From Pseudoneurospora amorphoporcata (taxonomy: Eukaryota > Ascomycota > Sordariomycetes > Sordariales > Sordariaceae): 64,000 bases of DNA. The notes below the pieces were generated by a model. The model saw only the letters and a program-made list of their open reading frames with translations, did not search any database and was not told where the DNA came from. Each line of letters opens with the position of its first letter. Position 1 is the first letter of the stretch. Made by a program: the position numbers and the translations under genes. The DNA is taken from NCBI GenBank assembly GCA_033297205.1, contig MU859196.1, positions 1 to 64,000 of the forward strand, in the 5' to 3' direction. This document shows positions 1-10,965 of the stretch, piece after piece.

Positions 1-686
1 AGGCCACTGAGCATCTTGAGGCTAATGCTAGGCGTTGAAGCTCTGTTGAGTCTTGCGATCCTAACCCCTGGACTGTGGGCAATGTCCGTGTGACAGACAC
101 GCACATGTCCCTGAAAGTGGAAGGCATTCCCGATGCGACCCCAGGATGGAACGTACGTCATCCACCCTGTTTGAACCACATGATGGTTTGTGCAGCCATC
201 GATCGTGGGGAAGCGGTTTAGATCTTTTGGTCTAGACCTTTAGTTGCATCGAGCTGAGAGCTGGTGCTAGAACAATCTTGTTTGAAACGCCGTACACCAA
301 GACGGATCGAAGGCTGGACATTCCAACGATAGGTATCTTTTTGTGGTTGGAACGGCGATGGCGTCTTCTGGGGGGATATTGGATGGCTTATATCAAGACG
401 CCCTCGCGATTGTCAAATGAAGGCATCTTCACATGCCCATCATCGGAGCCCGCAGGCCTTCTACAACGATGTTTCTTGTCTAAGTAGGTAGTTTCCGCCC
501 CACAACCAAAACGATGAATCCAAAATCTCAGAAATAACCAATGTCTGGTAGGTATCCTCGCCGCTAGGCTAAAAGACTGTCCGAGCACATGCATGTCGTC
601 CACTTTTCATGTCAACGGGGCGAACGACAAGGCTGATACCAGGCTTACGCACCCACCCTGAAACCCCGACTATCTACAACCCAGCC
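1..686. other. No supportable gene
   Basis: Only short open frames occur here, without recognisable motifs or splice structure. The stretch lies 3' of the minus-strand GT32 gene and probably holds its 3' untranslated region. Confidence 0.5.
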
Positions 687-2021
687 TCACTCACTCCTAT
701 CTTCCATGTCCTCACTCTTCACCCTCCGATACCCTTTTCCTCTCTGGACCCGATATCTTTTTGCCAACCAACCCAGTATTCCCCCCAACACCCCCAACAC
801 CAGCAACAAGAAAAACACGCCCAAATGATCCCCAATCTCCAAAAACAACCGATTATCCCACCCGTTCCACGTCCCTCCCCTCCCCTGCGTGAAAAACACC
901 CACTCATCCCTCCCCGGCCGATCATCCATCATCAACCTATACAGCCTCCCACTCTCCTCTTCATCATCCACCACCCCTTCCATCACGCTCAACATTAAGG
1001 TATCCCCCCTCACTTGATCCCTCCCCCGCTCCAGCAACACATGATACTCATCCCAAACCCCGCCCAAAAACCACTGTCCAACCCCCCAACTAACCTCCAC
1101 GTACCTCAACACCCCCCACGCGCACCACCACCTTTTCCAAAACCCCGTCACTCTCTCCCCCCAGCCCCTCGGCACCGCCGCACCCCTCCCACTTATCAGT
1201 TCCGCCACCACCCGTCCCCAAAACGGATGACGCGCCCTCGCACCCAGTATATTATTACTCAACGCTCCCCTGCCTCCATCCGTGATCCACAGCGGGTACC
1301 CAACCAGCGGGTCCAGCGAGTCACTGACCGTGGAAGACATGGACATGGACACGGAGGAGGGTAAACACCCGTTGTCGAGGTCGAGGTAGATGCCGCCGTA
1401 GTGATACAGGAGAAAATAGCGGAGGGCGTCGACGCGCTGGACGGGGTGCGGGTACGAGAGGTACGAGGGGAGGAAGGTCGGGTAGTGGGTTGTTAGGAAG
1501 GAGAGGGAGGTGCGGGGGGTCCAGAGCTGTTTTTTTTTTTTTTTTTTTCTCTATCATCAGCACGCGTCTGGAGACGGGAGGAAGGGAAAGGACGGCAAAG
1601 GACGGCAAAGAACGGGACAGCCGACAGAACGTACGCGATGCTCCCAATGGGGATTACTCTCCACACAGGTCCGTCTCTGCGCATCCCAATCACTGGGCAG
1701 CGTCTCGTTCGCAGGGTCTTTCCAGTTATGGAAGATCTGGTGGATGATCTTGGGGATGTACTCCTTCTTCTTTCGCCCGGTTGCTTCTTCTCCGAGAAGG
1801 GTGGTGCCGTTGAGGTAGTAGGCATTTGCGACTTGGCGCTGCGTGATGGCGATGCCGGGGTGTTGGTAGAAGATGTGGATGAAGGCGAGGAGGTGGGTGA
1901 TGAAGTAGTGGAGGGCGAGCAGGAGAGGGGTGGCGATGATTGCGACTCGCATGGCCGAGCGTATGATGAGTATCGGCCTCATTTTTTGGTGGTCGCTGAG
2001 TGGCGCCGGATGTGGGCGCAA
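687..2021 (-). CDS. GT32-family glycosyltransferase, SUR1/OCH1-like, two exons
   Basis: Two exons give about 408 residues: exon 1 at 2021-1635, a phase-0 intron at 1634-1527 (GTACGT...CAG), exon 2 at 1526-687. A signal-anchor segment lies at about residues 24-50. The motif IPKIIHQIFHNW at about 89-100 and the nucleotide-sugar motif GGIYLDLDNGC with D178-x-D180 define the GT32 DXD family, which includes the catalytic subunits of mannosyl-inositolphosphoceramide synthase and Och1-type mannosyltransferases. A second hydrophobic stretch near residues 367-386 fits the two-membrane-span layout of SUR1-like proteins. I infer transfer of a sugar, probably mannose from GDP-mannose, to a sphingolipid or glycan in the Golgi lumen. 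Other in-frame starts are M14 and M24. The family call is firm; the substrate is not. Confidence 0.85.
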
Positions 2022-2700
2022 AAAGAGAGGAGGGAATCTGATGGGTTTGGTTCAGAGAAGGATCAGAAAGATGACCAACAGAGGATCAATCGCAACGACG
2101 TCCAGACAACGGTTGATCGCTCCTTCTGTTGGCGCAGAGCAAGTGCAATCTTGCGAACGAGTTGGAGTCAGGAGGGAAAACATGCGTGCCCCTGCTGGAG
2201 AGTGGAAAAGGAAGTTTGCTGGACGGCCGGCCGCATTCGCACGGTAGATGAAACACGTTGTGGTCGAAATGATGGACGAGTGCGACTTGACTTGAACGAG
2301 GACAGAGTCAGGTCTGGTGATGGAAAAGGTGACCATGACATGTAAGACCGTGTCATGACGTTCGCTTGGGAATTCCTGCATCGGATGGAGCTTGACTGCA
2401 TGGGGGATCCAGCGAGTGTACCAAGTAAAGCACCATCGAGCGGTTGGTGACGGTTGGTTTCGACTTGTTGATGTTAAATTATAATCGTGAATAAACATTA
2501 AGCGGAAAACTAGGACTATGATCTCGCCATGTCCTACTATGTGCTTCTCCCAACCAAGCCGGTGGGTAATGCCGGTTGTGAATATTGCGCTTGCCCTTGG
2601 GGCCATCTTGATGTCTTTGCTCAACAACAAATCCAGATGATATGTCCCATAGACCATACGCCTCTGTTCATCTCTCCGTCATCTCATACGGTCCCGTCTC
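2022..2700. other. Spacer between two minus-strand genes
   Basis: No gene is supported. The stretch should hold the promoter of the GT32 gene and the 3' end of the GT31 gene, both on the minus strand. The longest frame (2052-2657, minus) lacks motifs and overlaps competing frames. Confidence 0.4.
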
Positions 2701-4282
2701 CTAATACTCCAAACAAACCATCTCCAGCTCCCTCGCCAGCTTTCCATTGGGCCCGCTGACCTTCCCCTCCACCTTCTCGCCCACAATCATCCACGGACTG
2801 AGATTGCACCTCTTGGACTCCATTTCCCATGTCCAAGCCATACACTCGCTCCCCTTCTCATAGCACTTTCTCCCACACTCCTCGGCCTTTGCAACACCCT
2901 CAGCCACCGCTACCTCCCCACCACTCCCACCTGCATGGTCCCAATTCGCATACTGTATCGGCTTCGCCAAATCGTCGGCCGTCAAGGTACTCTGCCTCCA
3001 AGGCCTCGACATGCCATACACATCCCAAATGTCGCTCCACAGGAGCGGCTTGCTCACGTTCCTCAAGCTCTCGCCCGCCTGGTGCATCTTTTCCGGCTGG
3101 CCCAGCCCATGGAACGTGACAACAGGGCAGCAGAACCGGTCTGGGCGAATCTTGGCCCACCTCGGCGGCTCTCCACTGAACAAATGGTTGTATTCTTCTT
3201 CCAAATAAACTCCAGCTTTTATCAATGTTCTTGCCAGTAAACGGTCGCCCCAGGTTTCCGACAGCGATTCCAGGTGGGCGGTGCGCACGGCGTGCGGGTT
3301 GTCGAGAATGAGAGAGGACATGGCGCCCTGCGAGAGAATTATGCCAGAGCCGCCGTGGGCGAAGCGGATGCGGAAGTCGCCGACTGCGTTGCCGATGTAG
3401 TAGGGGACTTCGGAGTCGAGGTGGGCCAGGAGGGGTTTTAAAGACGGCTGGACGAGATAGGTGTCGTCGTCGACGAGGAGGTACCACTTCTTGTTGGGGA
3501 ACTTGGAGTAGGCGAGCTCGAGGCCCGAGATGAACTGGTGGGAGGGTGGTGTTAGCGGGGGACGGTGCGATAGGAGCTGACACCCGTAGAGACAATACCT
3601 TGAGGGCATCAATTTCCCATCCTGTATACTTGGCGAGCTGGTCTGCTTCTTCTTCTTCTCCATTCTCTATCGCTTGGGCAAATCGAAGGTATTTTGCAAC
3701 TCGTGGGTTCGACAAACTGGCGGCGGGTCCCAAGGAGCTCAAGGTCTGGTTAACAACGTTGTGGATGGGCAAAGAGGTGCCGTGGTTGTTGGCCTCTTGA
3801 CCTGGCTTGGAGGCATAGTCGGCGATGACGAGGAAGTCGCGGAACTCATTGGAGGCGCTGAGAGCTTCAAACCAGGCGTTTGCTCTTTGGCGGGTGCCGT
3901 ATCCCGTCTTGACGATGACGACCGTGTCTGCGGCCAGGTCAACTGGATATGCTGGTGGCGCAAATAGCCAGTTCTCGACGGGGTGTGAGTTGAGGTAGTG
4001 TTGGAACTTGTTGACGTTGAATCGGATGCCTAGACGGACAAGGTTGTCATATGGGAGCATGATCCAGCCGAAGAGAAGGAGAGCGCCGAGGAAGAATAAC
4101 ATGTTACGCAGTCTTCCGAACGGACCGTATCGCATTCGTCGCATCAGCGCGCGTATTCTGTGTCGCATGGTGGGGCTTCGGCGCTGCTGGAGCAGAAAGT
4201 CGTCTTCGTTTTCAAACTCCATGATCTTGACTCCCAGATCTGGGTCGCCGATGACGACGGGTTGATGTGAAGGCTGCTGCAT
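2701..4282 (-). CDS. GT31 fringe-like glycosyltransferase with C-terminal Cys module
   Basis: Exon 1 is 4282-3599, the phase-0 intron 3598-3535 (64 nt) and exon 2 3534-2701, giving about 505 residues. A single signal anchor at about residues 60-77 follows a basic cytoplasmic tail, as in type II Golgi enzymes. Exon 2 opens with the fringe-like core: WYLLVDDDTYL carries the metal-binding D250-D252, followed by YYIGNAVGD and FAHGGSGIILS. The last 90 residues contain four cysteines and AWTWEMESKRC, resembling the PAN/apple-like tail common in fungal GT31 proteins. The likely role is sugar transfer to glycoproteins or glycolipids in the Golgi; donor and acceptor are unknown. It is the same strand and the same broad class as its GT32 neighbour, but 679 bp apart, so a shared promoter is not implied. 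Confidence 0.87.
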
Positions 4283-5139
4283 GGTGGGACGCGGTCGAGA
4301 TGGGAGGAGGAGGAGGGTCTGCTGCCCAAGGCCGCATCATTTGTCGCCGTGTTTCGCAGCAGAGCACAGCGTCAGCAAACAAGATAGGAGGGATGATGCA
4401 TTGGATCATTTGCGAAGGCGGTAGCTAGCCGGGCATTTTCAACGGGTTGCGATGGGAAGTGGAAGCGAAGGAAGAGAGATGGAGGGGACCGGCAGGCGGC
4501 AGTCACTGTGGAATTGTGGACGTCAAGGTGCTCAACCAACAGCGCCGGAAATTAATGTGCCATGGCCCGCCTAAGCCCTAAACGAGGTTGGCGTTTCTGG
4601 GCGTTTCTGGGCATTTGAATCTCTCCGCATCTGTCATCACTTTTTGCCTCTTCAAACCTCGGCTTCTATGCAACACGCAACTTGAAATGAATCATTGGTG
4701 GTTTACGGTTTCAACATGCAGCAAGAATTGGCATGTGCTACTGTTCTGTCAATATCGTCGATCCGATGCGCATTTCCCCGGATTTTCCCCTTGTTTTCAC
4801 TTTTCCGGCAGCGACCGGCAGCTGATCCGCCAGGTACCGCTGTGCGCTAACCACGCTAGGTGGGGTTCTTCATCCTTCAGCTGACTAGGGTAAAATTGAA
4901 CCTTCTTCCTAATCATAAAATGAAGATGGGAAACACGGCGCAGAAACAGAGGTCGAGCACTCAAGCACATGGTACCTAAATCATCGTGAAAGCTTCATGA
5001 CGTCACCCTCCATCTGCCCCAGAAATGCCCAAGCCTTCACTCACCCCAACCTTATTTCGACGTCTGTTCATCAACAACCTTATCACAACGACTTCTTCCA
5101 TGTTTCTTCATTGACAGGTATATATGGCAGCAGCTGGAC
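4283..5139. other. Upstream region of the GT31 gene
   Basis: No gene is supported. The first few hundred bases should hold the promoter and 5' leader of the minus-strand GT31 gene. No clear TATA box or repeat was seen. Confidence 0.4.
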
Positions 5140-5141
5140 TA

Positions 5142-5239
5142 CTCGTCAGGGCTAGAAACGCCTCAGTCTGACCTTGTGCTGCCAGAAGGTCAGGCAGATT
5201 GATTCGCGAATGCAGATTGATTCGCGAAAATTTTGGTAC
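5142..5239 (+). repeat. Left terminal inverted repeat
   Basis: It pairs with 5777-5876. The outer 20 bases and the inner 45 bases match best; the middle (5165-5190) is diverged. Two near-identical 17-mers lie in tandem at 5194-5210 and 5212-5228. Confidence 0.75.
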
Positions 5240-5348
5240 TTCTCCGCCCATACAAATTAGCGGTGTAACCATGTCATTCCGTTGGGCTGAAAATCACCAC
5301 ATTCATGCATGTAATATCGCTCAAACCAGTAAACATCCCTGTATTAGA

Positions 5349-5729
5349 CTAGCCATTCAACAAAACAGGGTCGATATTCTCATCCCCTGCATCACCACTT
5401 TCTGGCATGGTGTTTTGTTCTACTATAGAATCTAGTTGTATACCAGAATCCTGCTCTTCAGCATCATCCGCAGCATCAGAACTGGGGAGCTGCCAGCCAT
5501 GGCCAGGACCATAGTGATACGTACCCTTGTCGTTCCGGCGCAATATCTCGATATGCTCCTCCCACGTTGGTCCAGTACGTTCTTCGACCTCTTCTTCAAG
5601 TGGAGGAAGCTCGTCATCTTCGACTTTGAGGTCTGGCTCTGTACCAGTAATGAAAGCCGTGATAACCTCTTCGACGATGGCCTCAGTGTGCGGGTCAAGG
5701 AAGTCGATTTCCTTATGGTGGGTATGCAA
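5349..5729 (-). CDS. Acidic ORF inside the TIR element, 126 aa
   Basis: A single uninterrupted frame of 126 codons with ATG start. It is strongly acidic, with runs such as VEDDELPPLEEEVEER and DAADDAEEQDSG, plus a central GTYHYGPGHGWQLP patch. There is no DDE/DDD catalytic triad, helix-turn-helix or membrane segment, so it is not an obvious transposase. It fills most of the space between the terminal repeats. It may be a fragment of a host gene carried by the element or a degenerate remnant of the element's own gene. I do not recognise it. Confidence 0.45.
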   Translation of the reverse strand: MHTHHKEIDFLDPHTEAIVEEVITAFITGTEPDLKVEDDELPPLEEEVEERTGPTWEEHIEILRRNDKGTYHYGPGHGWQLPSSDAADDAEEQDSGIQLDSIVEQNTMPESGDAGDENIDPVLLNG

Positions 5730-5776
5730 AAAACCGTATGTACATCGATTTGCTAACAGATTACTAGGGTAGCCAT

Positions 5777-5876
5777 GTACCCCAAAATTTTTCGCGAATC
5801 AATCTGCATTTGCGAATCAATCTGCCAGACCCATTGCGAGCAAGGGGTCTGCAAGGGCGTTTCTAGCCCAGACGAG
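5777..5876 (-). repeat. Right terminal inverted repeat
   Basis: Complement of 5142-5239 with several mismatches and small gaps. The two 17-mer copies appear here in inverted orientation, ending near 5825. Confidence 0.75.
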
Positions 5877-5878
5877 TA

Positions 5879-6246
5879 CTGACCGCCTTCATAGACAAGC
5901 CCATGCCCCCTATCGTTGACGTTGCGTGGACTGCCATCATCGCGCCAAGGTGTTGCCATCAAGATATCGTGCTAGTCGTGATGTTTTGTTGGAGATCAAT
6001 CGGCCAACACCTGCACTCCATCATTTCGTCGAGCACTCGAGCTGCGATAGCTTGTTGACGGGGCAGAACGTCGGGTTGTGGCATTTTCCATTGCCAGTCT
6101 TCGTCAAAGGACCATAGCCGCAGCGTCTTCTTTGGGAAGGCGCCAAGGTCTATGGACGATTCATCCATGAGTGTCCAGGGCACTCTCTCGCCCAAAATGC
6201 CCCCCGTGGCAGGAGATTGATGCTCGTATCTCAGTTCATCGGTCAC
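5879..6246 (-). pseudogene. Possible gene relic next to the TIR element
   Basis: A minus-strand frame (6246-5959) encodes a peptide with the patches LRLWSFDEDWQWKMPQPD and AARVLDEMMECRCWPIDL. A second frame picks up at about 5960 with ATPWRDDGSPRNVNDRGHG and runs to the edge of the TIR element, as if one reading frame had been broken by an indel and then by the insertion. No family is recognised and no start is evident. Chance frames remain possible. Confidence 0.25.
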
Positions 6247-6992
6247 ACTTCAGATCCTGCGGTTCTTTCGTGTTGCGGTCGGTGCTCCCAGACATTGCAA
6301 TGCAACCTCAATGCAGTTTTCCACTATTCCCTGCTTTGTATGTGCAGATGCATTCTTATGTCCGCGAGAAGGATTATGCATCATTCGCGAACTTCCCTTC
6401 GTCATGTGTTGGGTCTTACGGACCTCATCGGCTCCGAGAAAACAACGTAGATAAGTAAGGTAGTAAGGACTATCAAGGCCGATATCCCGGTGCCGGCGTA
6501 GCTGGTGACGACGACAACCAGCCATGACACCCCTTGGTGTTTTCCAAGCTCTCATGATTATGGTTCATCATGATCTGTTGCAACGAGTTTCTGGGCTAAA
6601 CTGGGTCTGTGGAGAGAGTTCGCTGGATCTCGAATGACCTGCTGGATGAAGCTTCAGGATTCATTCAACAACTGCGCAGCATGCCCGCCAAGGTTTTGGA
6701 AAAACACCTATTATGCAGTTACGAGTCGAGGTGCGCCAAACCAGAAAAAAAGCCATCGGACATTGTGTTGCATGTCCTTTTTCATTATTAACGTACATGC
6801 AGAACACCAAGAAAAAAATACACAGTCTCCATTCACAGAACCAGTGATAAAAGGTAGAGATTAATAGGTTCTGCATCTTTTCTTCCGCAGACCTTTTCCC
6901 TTCTTGTCTACATGTACCGATCTAACCACTTGAGATATCCTCTATAAAGAACTTATCCCAACAACCTTCACATCATCTTCCAGAAAGAAATA
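6247..6992. other. No supportable gene
   Basis: Short competing frames only. The A/T-richer part after 6780 leads into the start of the next gene and probably holds its promoter. Confidence 0.4.
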
Positions 6993-7854
6993 ATGTCATA
7001 CCTAAGAGGCCAGCTGCACATCCTAGGCCTTCATGGGTCCCTACCTCTAGCCAGTCGCATGGCTACAAATTTTCCCGTCACGTTAGCCGCCATCCCCGTT
7101 GATCTCATGTGAGTCCTTCCCCTGATGTGTCCTACCACCACGAGTATTTCCCTTTGCCTCTTCTTTTCTGCGGCGAGCCATCAATGGCTGACTGATCATG
7201 CAACACGGTAACACCAGAAGAGCATGGATTACCCAGAAGAGTAACCCTTCAATTTTGCGCACCCGACTCCATCATGGCCTCGGAAATCTCTGGGCCAGTG
7301 TCACCGCCACACTCACCCGATGGATTTCCACGTTCGAGTTCGGCCTTTCGCGTCTCAATCTCATCCGACCACCAGCCCCACCTCTACACATCCCAGAGCC
7401 ACCTCCCACCGAGACCATGATTCTTGTCAGGCTCGTGGAGGACTTTGACGGCCAGCGATTCGTCCGTCGAATCTCCGAACAAGCATACTTCGATCGTAAT
7501 GATCTTCCCCACGTCCGCGAAAGCCGATCCCCAGCCGCCACATTCGAGGTTTACGACCTGGAGTACAACTTGATATTCAGTTCCGTGGCAGCACGAATGC
7601 CGGTTGGCGGAGGACTGCCGTTCCTTCCGAGGATGCCTTGGTGGAGGACGCCGTCAGAGTTGAAGCGGGCATCTCAAGAGTCGAGGCTTGTGTTCACGAC
7701 CGATGGTCAGTTCATTTATGTCTATTCGGATACGACGTATGTGGATTATGGAGAGTTTCTCACATGTACGTCCAATTCAAGGAAGGGCCGAAGGGGGCAA
7801 AGAAGGGGGAGAGGAGGAGCACGATATGAGAGAAACAGGAGGGGAAATAGATGA
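6993..7854 (+). CDS. Uncharacterised protein, two exons, about 250 aa
   Basis: Exon 1 is 6993-7108, the intron 7109-7217 (GTGAGT...CAG, 109 nt), exon 2 7218-7854. The upstream ATG at 6993 is preferred because the splice joins exactly into the long frame. The product has a hydrophobic N-terminal third with a Pro-rich linker (RPPAPPLHIPEPPPTE), a charged centre (ILVRLVEDFDGQRFVRRIS) and a Tyr-rich patch YVYSDTTYVDYGEF. The last 30 residues are Arg/Gly-rich and follow a GTACGT near 7765 that could be a second donor, so the true C-terminus may differ. I recognise no domain. Confidence 0.6.
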
Positions 7855-9411
7855 TGGGATCGTGACTGGAACCGTGGGAAAGGGATCAGTGAAAAGACAT
7901 TACCGGAAAAGAATCGTGCGGGGATTATAGGAGATGGATAAGAGGAAAGGAATCTAATGAAGGCAGTTGTGTAAAGGGAATATCGGGAAAGCGATCAAAG
8001 GATACATAATATGGAACCACCGAAAGGATATCATAGAAGGAGATGGAGGATGCATGGCTGGATCAATGAGTGAGATAAGGAGAGGGACTGCGGATGCTGC
8101 TAAATTTACAAGACGAATGTCTCTTCCTTTGCGCGAGACCTGGTTGAAATGATGGCCAAAGAGATGGTGGTGCTGGGAAGCGAATCTAATGGCGATGTCA
8201 TTTACAGAAGTGGTCAGGACGGAAGTACCAGATCTTGGAGCAGGTACCTGGAGATAGATATTGCCATCAATCAAAATTCCGATTGGTAGCTGTTTGCAAG
8301 AATGAAAATCCTCAAAAAGACAAAGGCGCTTGGAAAACTAGTTCAGCGGGTTTCCAGGTCTTTCTCTTGAACTTGTGACATGTTCTCGTCGAGTGTCCTG
8401 ACCGAGTGAGGTACCTACTACATGCAGTTTAAGTGGGTCCCGGCGCCGGCCCTCAAGGTACCCGCCGGACAGCATCGGTGACAAACGTGTAATCAACTGA
8501 ATATCGAATACAGCGCCGATTTCTACCACCAGACATCTTCCAACCTAAGATAAATCCAAACCCCAAATTGATCTATACGCCAGTCAGGCTCGGGCACCTC
8601 TACTATTTCCATGGTTTTCATTCCAGCGCACAGATGCTATCAACTTTGACCTCGCTTCCCTCTCTTGCATCGCACCTCCCCCGGATTTGATCATCACACA
8701 GCCAAGCTTCTTCCCGTCCTGAAACACTCACCAGGGTTATTGCCCAGGCAGGACGGAGTACCTTTCATTCAACGCCATCAAAAACACAACCACAAAAGCC
8801 AAAAGGCTGGCTCGAATCCATTCAAAGCCATCGCCATTCGTAACCCACTAATGTCTGTTTGGACGGGAATGGACTGATGCGGCGAGGAGTGGAACTTGAA
8901 GGGGTAAACAGGACGGCGTTGATGTTGGCTGCTGGGGAAACTTTGAATGGGAAGGAGGGGGGACAAGGGGTGATGAATGGAGGCAGTAGAGGTAGATGGG
9001 CAGTTACTGGCTGGGAAGGTTGGGTGGTTGCAATGGATGGGTTGGGGTATCTTGGGAATTCTTTCCTTGTGAGCGGCTGTGGGAGTTCTTGCTTTGCATA
9101 AGGTAGTTGTATTTGGAAGAGGGAAAAAAAACTCGAATTGGAGGTGTGGCCGGAGACCTGTCGGACATTGAATGCATGCATGTATCGATCTAAACACGTT
9201 TTCTCACATTCTTCTTCAGATATTTAAGGAGGGATTCTCCCACCTTTCTTTTATCTCTTATTCCTCAATTCGACCAACTTGGCCACATTATTCTCGTCCA
9301 CTCTCTCATCGGCACGCACTCGATACAATTCGAGAAGACGACCCCAATCAACATCATATCCATCAAATCGATCGCTTCCAACATCAACTTGTTTCGTTCA
9401 AGATCAACACA
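7855..9411. other. Gene-poor stretch of 1.56 kb
   Basis: No convincing gene on either strand. Overlapping minus-strand frames at 8778-9197 are Pro/Ser-rich and occur in two frames at once, which points to composition and not coding. A pyrimidine-rich leader at 9240-9410 precedes the next reading frame. Confidence 0.4.
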
Positions 9412-9845
9412 ATGACAAACCATATCAACAACCAGCATATTACCGCACCTACCAAGATGGCCGAACGTCGGGTACGCTTCGACACCAAGTTCTATTTGTG
9501 CTACGTTGCCTCGTGCATGGCCATATATTTCGCAATCTGGGTCCTGATCCGTTTCATCGTCATCATAACAACCTCAGACAAGGCGCTTCCCCCGCCCTTT
9601 GGGCCTGGATCCATCCCCTCTTCTATTCGTTCCAAGTCTTATTGGGAATTGTCTTTGTCCCCACAAGAGATAGTATTGACCCGCCCCGGGGCTATAAACG
9701 TCGCTGGTTTTGGTTGATTCCTCTCGGAGAGGATGAGGAGAATGCCCCTGGTCACGATTTGGAAAAACAAGGAGTAGAGGAGGGTTATGGGGTCGGAGAC
9801 GTGATCCGCCATGGCCTTGGATCCGTACGGCATGTAGAGACTTGA
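9412..9845 (+). CDS. Putative membrane protein split over two frames
   Basis: From ATG 9412 a frame encodes a strong transmembrane segment (FYLCYVASCMAIYFAIWVLI). After about residue 60 this frame becomes uninformative and stops at 9717. The frame one base back is open to 9845 and there encodes a more protein-like stretch with WIHPLFYSFQVLLGIVF, GYKRRWFWLIPLGEDEE and an acidic tail. Moving from the first to the second frame needs a -1 shift near 9570-9600, around a run of five C. A sequencing error, a real mutation or recoding would each explain this. A plain 101-residue protein ending at 9717 is the null model. Function unknown. Confidence 0.4.
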
Positions 9846-10483
9846 TGGGAACTCCGCAGCAATCGGCCGAATGGTGAGATCCTTCCTTTTGGCGGTCCTT
9901 TTTTTTACCTTGGTCGACTTTTGGCGTCGGTTACATTTGCTGAGTTGCTGACCGCTGTTGTTCGCTTTTGGCTAGGGCCTAGGAAAGACCGTTACGAAAC
10001 GATGATAAACACATCGGCTAGCGTCCCTTGGTGATTCTTGCCTTCAGCGAATGCCTAAATATGGGTTCAAATGGGTATAAAAAGTACGCTTGGTAGTGTG
10101 TGAGAGAATGCCCAGGGTGTATTGTACTGATCCTGATGTGTTCAGTTTATTCTTACGACCGCTTCATGTTGCCCGCCCAATGCATGATAGCGGGGATAAC
10201 GTCTGCTTTGGACGCTGGAAATTTCAGAGTGGTATTTCTTCTTCTTTATCTGGAGTGAGTTGCTTGCAACTGCTGGAATTCCTAAACCGGAATGTGGCGT
10301 TTGGCGGATCTGCCCGAGCGAGGGTCAAGAAGCAACAAAGAAAGGATGTGAGAAGATTCTGGGCGTTTGCTGCACAGACCGCTAGTCCTTTGCGCTGCAG
10401 GGCTCTTTGCCCTGCACCCTTCTTTGACAGCGGATCTGGCACCTCCCAGAATCCCCTCCTTTGCAGACCTCCCTCCTCTTTGT

Positions 10484-10509
10484 ATCACCAGCTCTATATA
10501 GCTGGTGAT
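10484..10509. repeat. Short inverted repeat, 10-bp arms
   Basis: Arms ATCACCAGCT and AGCTGGTGAT are separated by 6 bases. A third copy of the core (TAGCTGG) follows at 10527. Possibly a regulatory site; nothing more can be said. Confidence 0.4.
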
Positions 10510-10775
10510 CCCCTCCAGCTTCAGATAGCTGGATCCCTCAAGATCATCATTCCCATCATTTTCGTGATCCATCTCATAAATGATGATGATAATGACATTC
10601 CGGATTCAGCGTCTCAATTGAACTTGGCCCTTCATAGAGCCGTCGTCGACAAGGAAACCGTTTGGCCGGGGCTGCCACCGTGAATAAAGCATGCCGCCTC
10701 GAGGCCAGCGGCCGGCCACAAAGGAATAAACCATACAAGAACAGAACTTTGTCAAGAACCTGCCCACCGAGCCAG

Positions 10776-10782
10776 TATAAAG
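10776..10782 (+). promoter_or_regulatory. TATA-like box
   Basis: TATAAAG lies 184 bases before the ATG at 10966, followed by a CT-rich leader. Position and sequence fit a core promoter. Confidence 0.35.
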
Positions 10783-10965
10783 CTCTGCATATTCGCATAA
10801 TTTCCCCGCTTTACTTCTTCTCTGTAATTGAAAAGTTGCTCTTTCATCCCATCAATTGTACCTCCTTCCTTGCTGCGTGCAGCCTGAACATAGTAGTCTT
10901 CCTCATCGACACCATTCCTACTACCTACCCACTGTCAAGCGCAATATCCATCTTGTTTTGCTACT

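Larger units (their letters stand above)
5142..5876. mobile_element. 735-bp terminal-inverted-repeat element flanked by TA
   Basis: The first and last about 100 bases are imperfect inverted repeats: outer ends CTCGTCAGGGCTAGAAACG and its complement at 5858-5876, inner ends around AAAATTTTGGTAC. Each arm carries two tandem copies of GCAGATTGATTCGC(G/A)AA. The dinucleotide TA flanks both sides (5140-5141 and 5877-5878), which suits the target-site duplication of Tc1/mariner-type elements; TA alone is weak evidence. Inside is one acidic frame (5349-5729, minus) that does not resemble a transposase I know, so the element is probably non-autonomous and may carry captured host sequence. Confidence 0.75.
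9846..10965. other. Intergenic region with promoter of the next gene
   Basis: A 197-codon frame at 10090-10683 has no family features and is overlapped by opposing frames, so I do not call it. The region contains a 10-bp perfect inverted repeat at 10484-10509 and a TATA-like box at 10776. Confidence 0.4.

Noticed and set aside
8800..8830. GGCTCGAATCC, T-arm-like word suggesting a tRNA
   Set aside because: No acceptor stem, anticodon arm or D-arm can be folded around it.
10090..10683. 197-codon plus-strand ORF
   Set aside because: No motif, overlapped by three minus-strand frames, and it lies in the promoter region of the gene at 10966.
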